A DNA stretch of 64,000 nt from Marinobacter sp. 1-4A (GTDB taxonomy: Bacteria > Pseudomonadota > Gammaproteobacteria > Pseudomonadales > Oleiphilaceae): assembly GCF_016597725.1 (NCBI RefSeq), contig NZ_VCGY01000011.1, forward strand, positions 1 to 64,000. The letters are read 5' to 3'. This document shows, piece after piece, positions 1-8,935 of the stretch. Below the pieces are notes generated by a model that saw only the letters and a program-made list of their open reading frames with translations, was not told the origin of the DNA and made no database searches. How positions within the stretch are numbered: position 1 is the stretch's first letter; each line of letters opens with the position of its first letter. The translations under genes were made by a program, and so were the position numbers.

Positions 1-63
1 AAATGGGCGGCATTTACGCCTGATATTGGCTATTTTATGTTCAACTCTGGCGCTGCCGAATGA
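1..63 (+). CDS. Possible 3' end of an upstream gene (partial)
   Basis: An open frame enters the window at base 1 and stops at TGA 61-63, giving 20 residues rich in aromatic and small residues. It could be the C-terminus of a gene upstream, or chance open frame. The stretch is too short to recognise a family. Confidence 0.25.
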   Translation, partial: KWAAFTPDIGYFMFNSGAAE

Positions 64-127
64 ATCAACTAAGACCAGTGAGTTGTTGGCTCTCTGAAAG
101 TGGCATTTTTGCAGGGGCGACGACTTA

Positions 128-268
128 ATGCTGGCTTTCATTGCGCACACTGCAGGAGAGAAAGCAGCCGGTCGGGTTCAGTTCAGCTCAGAGTATTACC
201 CCGATCCAACCGTTTACGGGCAACCTGAACAGCACCCAGATGCGCCGATGTACCTAAAACGCCACTGA
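128..268 (+). pseudogene. Short open frame, possible gene remnant
   Basis: An ATG at 128 opens 46 codons to TGA 266-268; the frame is also open upstream to a stop at 95-97. The C-terminal half (EYYPDPTVYG, then a His/Pro/Asp-rich stretch) looks more like real protein than random translation. No clear ribosome binding site precedes the ATG. It lies in a different frame from the open stretch at 1-63, so the two could be pieces of one decayed gene. Function unknown. Nothing else is visible in the first 305 bases. Confidence 0.25.
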
Positions 269-305
269 ACTTCCATTACAACCCCCTCTCAGGAACCGCC
301 ACAAC

Positions 306-971
306 ATGTCCATTCAAGCTGTACTCTTTGACCACGACGGAACATTAGTCAACTCCGAACCAACCCACCTGAAACTATGGAATGCGGTTCTTCGTGATTA
401 TGGCGTTGAGCTTTCAGACCACGAGTACAAGGATCGATACGCAGGCGTTCCAACCCCAACCAATGCCTCTGATCTGATCAGTCGATTTCGCATTCCGTCC
501 ACCGCAGAAAATCTAATAGCGGCGAAGCAACGTCAAACCAAGCAGTATCTGGAGGAGCAGTCTTTTCCGCTTATGCAGGGCGCTTCCGAAACGATCTTTG
601 CGCTTCATGAGTTAGGTTTAAAGCTCGGTGTTGTGACCGGCGCAAGTGCGCACGGTTTGGGTGTAACCCTTCGTGCCAATAAGTTCGAATCGCTATTTAG
701 CCTCACTGTATCGGGAGACGATGTGCTCAGAAGCAAGCCCGCGCCGGATTGCTACCTACTGGCTCTGGAACACCTTTCGCTGCAACCAGAACACTGCATA
801 GCGATTGAGGATACAGAACACGGGCTACGCGCAGCAGCAGCGGCTGGCATTCGATGTTTGGCCATACCCACAGACATGTCCAAACACCACGATTTCTCTC
901 TAGCTACTGCGGTTTTGCCAGATATGAACGCCGCATTTGAATATATTAAAGAACGCTCCGCGCAAGCATAA
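306..971 (+). CDS. HAD-superfamily phosphatase (beta-phosphoglucomutase-like)
   Basis: A 221-residue cytosolic haloacid-dehalogenase-type hydrolase. All motifs are visible: motif I DHDGT (nucleophile D9, acid/base D11), motif II TGAS near 111, the motif III lysine in SKPAPD near 144, and motif IV IEDTEHG near 167-173. Residues about 15-90 form a helical cap, as in the subfamily with beta-phosphoglucomutase, phosphoglycolate phosphatase and CbbY. The family dephosphorylates or isomerises small phosphorylated metabolites; the substrate cannot be told from sequence. The ATG at 306 follows AGGAACC. No obvious operon partner. Confidence 0.85.
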   Translation: MSIQAVLFDHDGTLVNSEPTHLKLWNAVLRDYGVELSDHEYKDRYAGVPTPTNASDLISRFRIPSTAENLIAAKQRQTKQYLEEQSFPLMQGASETIFALHELGLKLGVVTGASAHGLGVTLRANKFESLFSLTVSGDDVLRSKPAPDCYLLALEHLSLQPEHCIAIEDTEHGLRAAAAAGIRCLAIPTDMSKHHDFSLATAVLPDMNAAFEYIKERSAQA

Positions 972-995
972 ACGTTCAGCTTTCCTTGGAGAGAG

Positions 996-1142
996 ATGCT
1001 TCTTTGGTTTGTGCTCGATATAAGAGGTTCTGAAGAGCCCGTCAAAATCAGCGACAATACCGCTCTGCGGCTCAAGAAGCTCATTGCCCCTCTTTTGGTT
1101 ACCAATCTATTTTCTTCACGCCATTGGGCAGTTGAGCATTAA
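996..1142 (+). CDS. Small hypothetical ORF (48 aa)
   Basis: An ATG at 996 is preceded directly by a purine-rich GGAGAGAG stretch (987-994) and opens 48 codons to TAA 1140-1142. The product would be a short mixed-charge peptide starting MLLWFVLDIRG. It lies between the HAD gene and the MFS exporter, in a 227-base gap that otherwise shows nothing. No family recognised; the case rests only on the purine-rich upstream stretch. Confidence 0.25.
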   Translation: MLLWFVLDIRGSEEPVKISDNTALRLKKLIAPLLVTNLFSSRHWAVEH

Positions 1143-1198
1143 ACGCTTACCATCATCATTGACACCCACACAGCGTTAGTGACGGATATGGTTTCTAG

Positions 1199-2653
1199 AT
1201 GACTCAACCCGCCTCAAAGCCAAACACCACCCCCAACACCATCAGCGACTCCGAGCGCTGGCGCGTTCTTATGGTGCTACTCATGGCGATTTTTATGTCG
1301 TTGATGAGTGTGAGTGTGATTAATGTAGCTTTGGCATCGATTCAGGAAGGGCTAAACGCCAGCCAATCCGATATCCAATGGGTGCTCTCCGGTTATGCAC
1401 TCACCTTCGGCGTGGTGCTGGTGAGTGCGGGCCGTGCCGGGGATCTTATGGGGCGTGGCGGCTTTTTCATTTTGGGGGTTTCCATATTCACCCTCGCCTC
1501 AGTAGCCGCCGGGCTAGCGCCGGATGCGGATTGGCTTAATGCGGCTCGTTTTGTTCAGGGTGTCGGGTCCGGGTTTCTGAACCCTCAGGGCATTGGCATG
1601 ATTCAGCAATATTTTCAGGGGCCGGATCGCGGTCGCGCTTTTGGTTTTTTTGGCACCACGGTGGGTGTTTCTGTTGCCATCGGGCCTGTTCTGGGGGGCA
1701 CTCTGATTCACCTCGGTGGCGACGAGATAGGCTGGCGCCTGACGTTTCTGATCAACGTGCCTATAGGCTTGTTAACCATAGCGCTGGCACTGCGCTGGTT
1801 CCCCCGGCCGCTGATACACAAGCCCAAATCTCTGGCAAATAAGGGCCTGAGATCGCTCGACCCGGTAGGCGCTCTGCTGGTGGGTTTGGGTGTATTGGCG
1901 GTTCTCTATCCTTTTGTTGAGTCACGCTCATCCCGGTTGATTTGGCTACTGCTGCCCGCTGGTCTTCTGCTGTTTTATCTTTGGGTGCTGTGGGAGCGTT
2001 GGTATAAACGGCGGGGCTACAGCCCCATGGTGGACTTGAAAATTTTTTCCACGTCCAGCTACCGTAATGGCAGTGTCATCATGTTTCTGTATTTTCTGGG
2101 CATGACCAGTGTTTGGGTGCTAATCCCCTTGTACGCTCAGCAAGGTGTGGGTTTTTCGGCGTTTGAAGCCGGCATGATCGGCATTCCTTCGGCTTTGCTC
2201 TCGGCCTGGTCGTCCAACTGGGCGGGCAAGCGGGTCAACCATTACGGACGTAAGGTTGTCATCGGCGGGCTGATGTTTGCGGTATTCGGATTGCTGTCCA
2301 GTATCGCAGTGGTGCTATTGCACACCTATGCCGGCCTGAGTATCTGGTGGCTGCTGTTGTCTCTGGCTTTTTTTGGTCTCGGCCAAGGCTCGGTAATCAG
2401 CCCCAACCAAACCCTCACCCTGGCTGAAGTACCTCTCGCCTATGCAGGCAGTTCCGGGGCCATCATGCAAACCGGGCAGCGTATTGGTACTTCGGTGGGC
2501 ATTGCGGTTATCACGGCCATTGTGTTCGCCGTGCGCCCTTACAGCTCATGGCACACCGCTGTGAGTATTGGGCTGCTGGCGATTACGCTGTTCGTTCTGT
2601 TAGCGTTAGCCATGGCGTTTAAAGATTTGCGCGACAGAAGCGCGCAGCACTGA
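1199..2653 (+). CDS. MFS drug exporter, DHA2 (EmrB/QacA-like) family
   Basis: A 484-residue inner-membrane protein with about 14 hydrophobic segments, the number typical of proton-driven DHA2 exporters. An N-terminal soluble stretch (1-20) is followed by TM1 near 22-45. The motif A region GRAGDLMGRGG lies between TM2 and TM3, and the motif C-like GTTVGVSVAIGPVLGG lies near 152-167. A long hydrophilic loop rich in Arg/Lys sits near 200-220. The family exports lipophilic drugs, dyes or bile salts; the substrate is unknown. No fusion protein or regulator is encoded next to it, unlike emrAB operons. The next gene, amn, starts 25 bases downstream. Confidence 0.85.
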   Translation: MTQPASKPNTTPNTISDSERWRVLMVLLMAIFMSLMSVSVINVALASIQEGLNASQSDIQWVLSGYALTFGVVLVSAGRAGDLMGRGGFFILGVSIFTLASVAAGLAPDADWLNAARFVQGVGSGFLNPQGIGMIQQYFQGPDRGRAFGFFGTTVGVSVAIGPVLGGTLIHLGGDEIGWRLTFLINVPIGLLTIALALRWFPRPLIHKPKSLANKGLRSLDPVGALLVGLGVLAVLYPFVESRSSRLIWLLLPAGLLLFYLWVLWERWYKRRGYSPMVDLKIFSTSSYRNGSVIMFLYFLGMTSVWVLIPLYAQQGVGFSAFEAGMIGIPSALLSAWSSNWAGKRVNHYGRKVVIGGLMFAVFGLLSSIAVVLLHTYAGLSIWWLLLSLAFFGLGQGSVISPNQTLTLAEVPLAYAGSSGAIMQTGQRIGTSVGIAVITAIVFAVRPYSSWHTAVSIGLLAITLFVLLALAMAFKDLRDRSAQH

Positions 2654-2678
2654 CGGTAAAACAACTCTGAGGCATGCC

Positions 2679-4154
2679 GTGACACTATCCAGCGATGATA
2701 ATTTTATTGAAGTAACCACCCCGGAAGCGGCGGTTGATCGTCTTGCGGCACTTTATGAGCAAGCCACTGGTGCGTTGCGTGCAGCGCTGAAGCAATACCT
2801 TACTGACCGCCAGCTGCCACAGCAGTCCCAGTGTGCCTTTCGTTATCCTGAGTTGCGCCTGACCTATCAGGCTCAGGGTGAGGTTCCCAGCAGTGTACGC
2901 GCCTATGCGCGGCTTCAGGTGCCGGGTGTTTACACCATTACGGTAACCCAACCGGAGGCTTTCCGGCGTTATCTGGAAAACCAGCTGGAGCATATCATGG
3001 GGGATTTCACCGTTCTGGTGGAGGTAGGTTGGAGTCAGGTTAAAATCCCCTACCCCTATGTTGTTGAACAGGGCGATGAGCTGGGCGCTTCGGGCGTTAC
3101 CGCCAGCGAACTGTCTCGGATTTTCCCCAGCACCGATCTATCCGCAACCGACGATGGCACAGCCGATGGCCTGCGCGACTGGCAGGAGCTTGAAGAACTA
3201 CCGTTGGCCCTGTTCGATGCCTCTCGCACGGATTTTTCCTTGCGGCGTTTGGTGCATTACACCGGCAGTGACTGGCAACACGTGCAGCGTTGGATATTGC
3301 TGACCAACTACCATCGCTATGTTGACCAGTTCATCCGCCATGGGCTCGATATGCTATTGGGAAGCTCCCGCTTTCAGAGCATGGTATTGCCCGGGAATGT
3401 GGTGATTGAGCGGGGTATGCCCGAAGAAGACATGCAGGCGCTTGTAGATTCTGTGGTCTGGCACAGGTTCCAGATGCCTGCCTATCACCTGAAAGCAAAG
3501 GAGCCGGGCCAGGGTGTTACGTTGGTCAACATTGGCGTGGGGCCTTCCAATGCCAAAAACATCACCGACCACCTCGCCGTAATACGCCCGCACTGCTGGC
3601 TGATGATTGGCCATTGCGGTGGGCTGCGGCAGTCTCAGGTGATTGGGGACTATGTACTGGCCCATGCTTATATGCGCCGAGACGGCATTCTTGATCGGGT
3701 GCTGCCGCCAAACATTCCTTTACCGGCGTTGGCCGAGGTGCAGCAAGTGCTACAGCAGGCTGCGGCGGAGATTACCGGCGACGAGGGCGACACGCTTCGG
3801 CGCCGACTGCGCACCGGCACGGTGTTAACCTACGATGACCGTAACTGGGAGCTGCGCTGGGCGCAGGAGCGTTCGCAAATTAATCTTGCCCGCGCCATCG
3901 CAGTCGATATGGAGAGCGGCACCATCGCCGCGCAGGGGTATCGGTTTCGCGTACCCTATGGCACCTTGCTGTGTGTGAGCGACAAACCACTGCATAGTGA
4001 GATCAAACTACCCGGCGCCGCAAGTGCTTTTTACGAGAGTGCGGTTACCCAGCATTTGCATATCGGCATCCGCGCTCTGGAGCTGATGCGCAGTGAGCGT
4101 TACACCTTGCATTCTCGCAAGCTGCGTAGCTTTGATGAACCGCCCTTTCGCTAA
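2679..4154 (+). CDS. amn: AMP nucleosidase
   Basis: Hydrolyses AMP to adenine and ribose-5-phosphate in purine salvage, in the cytosol. At 491 residues it matches the length of the E. coli enzyme (484). The C-terminal half carries the nucleoside-phosphorylase-like core: VNIGVGPSNAKNI near 284-296, MIGHCGG near 312, DMESGTIAAQGYRFRVPYG near 410-428 and SDKPLH near 435. The N-terminal half is the Amn-specific regulatory domain. The start is GTG 2679, with GAGG seven bases upstream. It converges on yjbQ with a 14-base gap. The call is firm from whole-protein resemblance. Confidence 0.95.
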   Translation: MTLSSDDNFIEVTTPEAAVDRLAALYEQATGALRAALKQYLTDRQLPQQSQCAFRYPELRLTYQAQGEVPSSVRAYARLQVPGVYTITVTQPEAFRRYLENQLEHIMGDFTVLVEVGWSQVKIPYPYVVEQGDELGASGVTASELSRIFPSTDLSATDDGTADGLRDWQELEELPLALFDASRTDFSLRRLVHYTGSDWQHVQRWILLTNYHRYVDQFIRHGLDMLLGSSRFQSMVLPGNVVIERGMPEEDMQALVDSVVWHRFQMPAYHLKAKEPGQGVTLVNIGVGPSNAKNITDHLAVIRPHCWLMIGHCGGLRQSQVIGDYVLAHAYMRRDGILDRVLPPNIPLPALAEVQQVLQQAAAEITGDEGDTLRRRLRTGTVLTYDDRNWELRWAQERSQINLARAIAVDMESGTIAAQGYRFRVPYGTLLCVSDKPLHSEIKLPGAASAFYESAVTQHLHIGIRALELMRSERYTLHSRKLRSFDEPPFR

Positions 4155-4168
4155 ATGAAGGCTCGCGC

Positions 4169-4594
4169 TCACCATCTACCCTGCAAGGTCGCCACAATTC
4201 GCCGCCCGTCTGCCCTGTCTCTGTGCTCGCAAAGATAGATACCCTGCCAGGTTCCAAGGGCTAACTGCCCATGGTGTACAGGCAGGGTGAGTGACGGGCC
4301 TATGAGGATGCTTTTGATATGGGCTGGCATGTCATCCGGCCCTTCCATCACATGCTCATAGTGTGGTGCCCGTTCGGGCACCATCACGTTGAAGTGGCGT
4401 TCAAGGTCACCGCGCACGTCTGGGTCTGCGTTTTCGTTGACTGCCAGTGAGGCTGAGGTGTGCTGAATAAATAGGTGCAACAGCCCTACTTCGCAGTTGG
4501 TCATATCCGGCGCCTGCGCGAGGATTTCATTGGTTACCAAATGAAATCCTCGCGCCAGAGGTGCCAGGTCAACGAATGTCTGATCCCAAATCAT
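4169..4594 (-). CDS. yjbQ: YjbQ/UPF0047 family protein
   Basis: A 141-residue single-domain protein of the UPF0047/YjbQ family, whose E. coli member has weak thiamine-phosphate synthase activity; the true role is unsettled. Conserved features: FIQHTSASLAVNEN near 61-74, DVRGDLE near 79, HIKSILIG near 111 and the C-terminal GTWQGIYLCEHRD near 113-131, containing His and Glu residues thought to bind metal. The ATG at 4594 has AGGAG just upstream. It is the last gene of the DUF432-mscS-rim operon, 15 bases after the desuccinylase-like gene. Confidence 0.85.
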   Translation of the reverse strand: MIWDQTFVDLAPLARGFHLVTNEILAQAPDMTNCEVGLLHLFIQHTSASLAVNENADPDVRGDLERHFNVMVPERAPHYEHVMEGPDDMPAHIKSILIGPSLTLPVHHGQLALGTWQGIYLCEHRDRADGRRIVATLQGRW

Positions 4595-4609
4595 GGCGGC
4601 TCCTATGGT

Positions 4610-5674
4610 TTATTTCTGCAACTCATCCCAAGGGTGCATGGGCACAACTGCTTCACTGACTTCCGTCTCAAAGGAGCTTCGGAAGTAATCCATGGCTTTC
4701 TCTGCCTCATTAAGCTCGTCAAATCGGGCTATGTGGTAGATGGCTTCGCCTTCGTTAACCAGCGGCAGGTTGTTCACGCAGATAACAATGCCTGAGCAAG
4801 GTGACACAATCGCCGTTTCAGACTCGCCAAACGGATCGGCCACCATGGCCAGCTTCTGACCTTTGCGTACTTTCTGCCCAAGCTTTGCAACCGGCCGCAT
4901 GATGCCATCAATCTCTGCCCTCACCCATTGGGAGCTGGCTGCAATTTCCGAGCGCTTTTTCACTGTTGAGCGCCCCTTCCGTGGCGGAACCATTTCCAGC
5001 TCACGCATCACTCGCATCACACCTTTTACCCCACTGCCGATGACAACATCGTCAAAGCGCAAGGCTTCGCCGCCTTCGTAGGTAATAACGGGGATATCCA
5101 ACGAGTCGGCATAGGCACGCAAACTGCCTTCTCGCAGGCCCGCATCAATAATCACCGGTGCCGCAAACGCTTCTGCCATTCGCGCAGTTTCGGGGTTCTT
5201 CAGTTCAGCCCGCACCTGCGGCAGGTTGAAGCGGTGAATGGCGCCCGTGTGCAAATCGATGATGTGGGTTACATGCTCCATAATCTGCGTACGCAGAAGG
5301 TAAGCAATACGGCCGCCCAGAGAGCCTCTTTCGCTACCCGGGAAACAGCGGTTGAGGTCTCGCCTGTCTGGCAAATAACGGGTGCGGTGAACAAACCCAA
5401 AAATGTTCACGATGGGCACTGCTATCAAGGTACCGCGCAGGTTGCGAAGTGCTGAATTGGTGAGCACACGGCGCACAATTTCCACACCGGCAATTTCATC
5501 ACCGTGTATGGCTCCACACACCATCAGTACCGGGCCATCACGCCGACCGTGCACAATTTCCACGGGAATGTGCAAAGGGGTATGGGTGTACAGTTTCGCA
5601 ATAGGAATTTCTATCGTCTGCCGGGTGCCGGGTTTTACCTGCACTCCGGCCATTTCAAAGGGCGCTCGCGCCAT
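4610..5674 (-). CDS. Succinylglutamate desuccinylase/aspartoacylase-like zinc hydrolase
   Basis: A 354-residue M14-like zinc hydrolase. Zinc ligands appear as HGDE (near 57-60) and the His of DLHTG (near 141-145); the substrate arginine motif DRRDLNRCFPG lies near 103-113, and the catalytic Glu is in TYEGGE near 198-203. A C-terminal beta-barrel domain (about 255-335) has a hammerhead/lipoyl-like look. Family members cleave N-acyl amino acids or gamma-glutamyl-type amides. Its position 3 bases after rimK suggests it acts on RimK-made glutamate linkages rather than in arginine catabolism; no ast genes are nearby. That role is inferred. Start ATG 5674 with GAGGA upstream. Confidence 0.85.
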   Translation of the reverse strand: MARAPFEMAGVQVKPGTRQTIEIPIAKLYTHTPLHIPVEIVHGRRDGPVLMVCGAIHGDEIAGVEIVRRVLTNSALRNLRGTLIAVPIVNIFGFVHRTRYLPDRRDLNRCFPGSERGSLGGRIAYLLRTQIMEHVTHIIDLHTGAIHRFNLPQVRAELKNPETARMAEAFAAPVIIDAGLREGSLRAYADSLDIPVITYEGGEALRFDDVVIGSGVKGVMRVMRELEMVPPRKGRSTVKKRSEIAASSQWVRAEIDGIMRPVAKLGQKVRKGQKLAMVADPFGESETAIVSPCSGIVICVNNLPLVNEGEAIYHIARFDELNEAEKAMDYFRSSFETEVSEAVVPMHPWDELQK

Positions 5675-5677
5675 CGA

Positions 5678-6583
5678 TTATCCTCTGCCTTTGGTTTTGG
5701 TGCGCCAGGGCGCATGGTTTTTTTCAATCCAGTTCACAATCATGCCCGCTACGTTTTTGCCGGTAGCGTTTTCGATGCCTTCCAGCCCGGGTGAGGAGTT
5801 AACCTCCATCACCAAAGGCCCACGGCTTGAGCGCAACAAATCCACACCGGCCACATTCAGGCCCATGGCTTTTGCGGCTGTAATGGCTGTTTTGCGCTCT
5901 TCCGGCGTAATCCGAACCAGAGACGCGCTGCCCCCACGGTGCAAATTGGACCGAAATTCTCCTTCGGCACCTTGGCGCTTCATAGCAGCGATAACTTTAT
6001 CGCCAATCACGAAGCAGCGAATATCGGCACCGCCCGCCTCCTTGATGAATTCCTGTACAAGAATGTCTGCCTTGAGCCCCATAAAGGCTTCAATCACGCT
6101 TTCTGCCGCGGTGCGGGTTTCCGCCAATACTACGCCAATCCCCTGAGTACCCTGCAAAAGCTTGATCACCACCGGCGCACCGCCGACCATCTTCAGCAGT
6201 TCAGGCACGTTATCCGGCTTGTTGGCAAACCCGGTTATGGGCATGCCTACGCCTTTTCTGGCAAGCAATTGCAGAGAGCGTAGCTTGTCCCTTGAACGGG
6301 TGATGGCAACAGACTCGTTCACCGGGAAGGTTCCCATCATTTCAAACTGGCGCAAAACCGCGGTGCCATAGAAGGTAACGGACGCCCCGATACGGGGGAT
6401 AATCACGTCAAAATTCTCAAGAACTTCTTCGTGGTAATGAATTTTCGGGTTGGCCGACGTGATGTTCATGGAACAGTGCAGGCAGTCAATTACCTTCACT
6501 TCATGGCCACGGTTAATCCCCTCTTCCACCAAGCGGCGGGTGGAGTACAAATGCCGGTTACGGGATAGAACTGCAATTTTCAT
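5678..6583 (-). CDS. rimK: Ribosomal protein S6 glutamate ligase (ATP-grasp)
   Basis: RimK adds glutamate residues to the C-terminus of ribosomal protein S6 using ATP; some homologues also make free poly-glutamate. The 301-residue length equals E. coli RimK. The ATP-grasp fold is clear: [17 protein letters not shown] near 139-155, [18 protein letters not shown] near 189-206, and the Mg-binding [14 protein letters not shown] near 256-269. The ATG at 6583 overlaps the rimB stop as ATGA, so translation is probably coupled. S6 itself lies about 29 kb away in this window and ends in an acidic DEEE tail. Confidence 0.95.
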   Translation of the reverse strand: MKIAVLSRNRHLYSTRRLVEEGINRGHEVKVIDCLHCSMNITSANPKIHYHEEVLENFDVIIPRIGASVTFYGTAVLRQFEMMGTFPVNESVAITRSRDKLRSLQLLARKGVGMPITGFANKPDNVPELLKMVGGAPVVIKLLQGTQGIGVVLAETRTAAESVIEAFMGLKADILVQEFIKEAGGADIRCFVIGDKVIAAMKRQGAEGEFRSNLHRGGSASLVRITPEERKTAITAAKAMGLNVAGVDLLRSSRGPLVMEVNSSPGLEGIENATGKNVAGMIVNWIEKNHAPWRTKTKGRG

Positions 6584-7077
6584 TTTTCAGGCCTTAAAGC
6601 CGGTTCACCGGCGAGATAGGAGGCTTCGGGATAAATCGTAGTGCGGCCCGCCATTGCGGTACGCCCTAGCAGCATACGGAATCGCATGGTATCCCGGTTT
6701 GTTAGCGTCATTTCAATGGGCCAGCTTTCGCCACCAACAATCAGAGTGGTCTCAATCACCAGCCGTAATTCTTTGTGCCCACCAGAATCCGACACATCAC
6801 GCTCATCAAGAACGCGAGCATCACACTCCACAACGTGGTGCATATCATTCTGTACCGGGTGAACCCAAAACCTAACCCGGCGCTCACCATTCTGCGTGTA
6901 AGGCTCTGTGCGAAATGTATGCAGACAGGAGGTGCGGGCGCCGGTATCCACCTTGGCTTTAATACGGTTTATATCCAGCTCTGGCAGAGCCACCCATTCC
7001 CTCCAGCCTAGGCTGATTTTGTTGTCAGCAGGTGTCGGCTCAACGGTTTTGAGGGCTTCAACTGTCTTTTTCGACAT
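6580..7077 (-). CDS. rimB: RimB-like retropepsin-type protease (PF05618 family)
   Basis: A 165-residue protein of the family annotated as ATP-dependent zinc protease, which carries a retropepsin-like signature: [12 protein letters not shown] near 42-53, with the DTGA catalytic-Asp motif. A second conserved block, LLGRTAM, lies near 144-150, as in single-domain aspartic proteases that work as dimers. In Pseudomonas a RimB of this kind is encoded with rimK and affects S6 modification. It overlaps mscS upstream by 20 bases and rimK downstream by 4. A peptidase role is family knowledge; its substrate here is inference. Confidence 0.8.
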   Translation of the reverse strand: MSKKTVEALKTVEPTPADNKISLGWREWVALPELDINRIKAKVDTGARTSCLHTFRTEPYTQNGERRVRFWVHPVQNDMHHVVECDARVLDERDVSDSGGHKELRLVIETTLIVGGESWPIEMTLTNRDTMRFRMLLGRTAMAGRTTIYPEASYLAGEPALRPEK

Positions 7078-7945
7078 CCAACAGTTCCTTTTCAGTGGAT
7101 TTTTCCGGCGCCAGCAACTGCACTTTGAAGGGCTCGGAATGACTGCCAGCGTAGATGCTGGTGTGTGGAAAGGGTATTTCTATGCCTGCCCTATCCAGCG
7201 TTTTCTTTATGGCAACGAGCATACCGCTTTTGCCCTCAAGCACCTTGTCTTTAGGCACCCAGAAGGAAAACTGCAAATCTACCGAAGAAGGGCCAAACGC
7301 TGTAACCAACACAAACGCTTTGGGCTCTTCCAAACAAGCAGGGTTCTTTTCTGCCAGTTCCAATAGAAGCTTTTCCACCTTCTCAGCATCTTCAGCATAG
7401 GCAATCCCCACCTGAAGGTCGATTCTGCGAATGGGAAAACGTGAACGGTTAACAACCGGCGTCTTGATCAAGGTTTCATTGGGTATGCGAACGTAGACGT
7501 TATCTCTGGTGCGCAGCTTTACACTGAGCATGTCGATACCTACAACTTCGCCCATGATGGCTTCTACTTCAATGAAGTCACCGATTTCAAAGGGTTTTTC
7601 AACAAGCAAAAACAACCCGCTGATCATATTGGATGCCGAGGTTTGCGATGCAAAACCGATAGCCACGGTAAGAATACCTGCTGCGCCCAGCACCACATCC
7701 AGCGAGAAACCTGCCTCTCTGAGCGCCGCCACACCAAACAGTAAAAAGATAATGTAGAACACCAGCCGCCGAACCATAACGGTATGGTGCCGTGAACTGC
7801 GTTTTACCATCACCTTTGAAACGCTTCGGGCCGCTAATGAGGCCAGAACAATGCCAAGCACCAGCAAAAAGCCGGAACTGAGCCACTGCCCCCAAGCTAT
7901 GTCTGTAAACACATTCAGCGCTCCCGTTTTAAGATCTTCAGCCAC
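7058..7945 (-). CDS. mscS: Small-conductance mechanosensitive channel, MscS family
   Basis: A 295-residue inner-membrane channel that releases solutes on hypo-osmotic shock. It has three hydrophobic segments (about 20-40, 61-80, 84-105). The third is Gly/Ala-rich (GAAGILTVAIGFASQ) as expected for the pore helix, followed by the MscS signature SNMISGLFLLVEKPFEIGDFI and the beta-domain segment RIPNETLI. The start is GTG 7945 with GGAG upstream. The gene sits inside a rimK operon, 24 bases after the DUF432-like gene and overlapping rimB, so channel and modification enzymes are co-expressed. Confidence 0.93.
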   Translation of the reverse strand: MAEDLKTGALNVFTDIAWGQWLSSGFLLVLGIVLASLAARSVSKVMVKRSSRHHTVMVRRLVFYIIFLLFGVAALREAGFSLDVVLGAAGILTVAIGFASQTSASNMISGLFLLVEKPFEIGDFIEVEAIMGEVVGIDMLSVKLRTRDNVYVRIPNETLIKTPVVNRSRFPIRRIDLQVGIAYAEDAEKVEKLLLELAEKNPACLEEPKAFVLVTAFGPSSVDLQFSFWVPKDKVLEGKSGMLVAIKKTLDRAGIEIPFPHTSIYAGSHSEPFKVQLLAPEKSTEKELLDVEKDS

Positions 7946-7969
7946 AAGGGTTACTCCGTAGAATGCGCA

Positions 7970-8779
7970 TTAACCAAACACCCTGTCGATAGCCCGCACC
8001 AAGCGTCCTCTCGCAGCTTTTTCCCGTGCTGGTGCCACTTGTTTGCAAGGACCCGCCGCAACAAGCAAGCTTTCATCCACATGCAGGCTCGCAGAATTCA
8101 TATCTGTTGCAACCTCTACAACCACGCCCGGTGTCCATAATTGCCCGCGCTCATTCTGGTGCAGCGAGAGTAAAGGTGTGGGCAGGCTGAAGCGCTCCAA
8201 CAACAAAGGCTCCGTTCTGCGGTTAATAATCGTAACCGGAGTGGTTGCCCGCCATGCACGCTTGGGTAAAGCGTCGAGCACCAAACGGCCAAAACTTGAC
8301 GATGAATAACACAGCTCGCCTTCCATGGTATTTCTACCCACCCAAGTGAGCGAGGGCACCGCTAAGGGAACCTCGGTTAAGAGGGTTTGGTTAGGCCCGG
8401 CACAGACTTTCATCCAAACCACCGTGCCCACATAAATGGTGCATCGGGTGCCGCCGGGAATAGTCAGCGGGTGATAGGGCCGAATCACCGTTGGACGATT
8501 CGCCACCGCAGGTACAAAGGTTACCGTTGAGGACTTGCCCTCGCGGATAAACCGCTGCAAAGACACGCTTGTGTGCGGAAGTTGGTGGCCTATGGATTCT
8601 GTCCAACCCACGGGGTCAGTCTCGGGTGCCCGGGTTTCGGAGCGCACCTGCCATTCTTGGTCCAGAAGAGTGACCCACAGCCGAACATGCCCAAGTTTGT
8701 GGTGCTGGGTTTGACCAGAGGCTAGCTCATAGGGTTGAGCCCAAACTCCGTCACGCCGGCTTTCGGTTTCAGTATCCAT
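7970..8779 (-). CDS. DUF432-like protein, first gene of the mscS-rim operon
   Basis: A 269-residue soluble protein with no signal peptide or membrane segment. It looks mostly beta-stranded, with a conserved-looking stretch RPTVIRPYHPLTIPGG near 93-108 and WVGRNTMEGELCYS near 145-158, and a basic C-terminus. The overall look and the position beside an mscS gene recall the DUF432 family, which has no known function; the family call is from memory and moderate. As first gene of the operon it may be a regulator or cytosolic partner of the channel; that is inference. ATG at 8779. Confidence 0.6.
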   Translation of the reverse strand: MDTETESRRDGVWAQPYELASGQTQHHKLGHVRLWVTLLDQEWQVRSETRAPETDPVGWTESIGHQLPHTSVSLQRFIREGKSSTVTFVPAVANRPTVIRPYHPLTIPGGTRCTIYVGTVVWMKVCAGPNQTLLTEVPLAVPSLTWVGRNTMEGELCYSSSSFGRLVLDALPKRAWRATTPVTIINRRTEPLLLERFSLPTPLLSLHQNERGQLWTPGVVVEVATDMNSASLHVDESLLVAAGPCKQVAPAREKAARGRLVRAIDRVFG

Positions 8780-8935
8780 AAACGCTGTCTATCTCCCACG
8801 AATACGGCTGGTAAAGTTGCGACAACTATAATCCAATCAGTGACCCCGGGCGAATATCCAACTATGTGATTTTATTGCCACAGTGCGATGTAATTACCCT
8901 TACATTCAACGCCGGAAACCGACACGGAATTACTC

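Noticed and set aside
5403-6146. 247-codon open frame on the plus strand
   Set aside because: Antisense to rimK and the desuccinylase-like gene, both with complete family motifs; no ribosome binding site and Ser/Pro/Thr-rich shadow composition.
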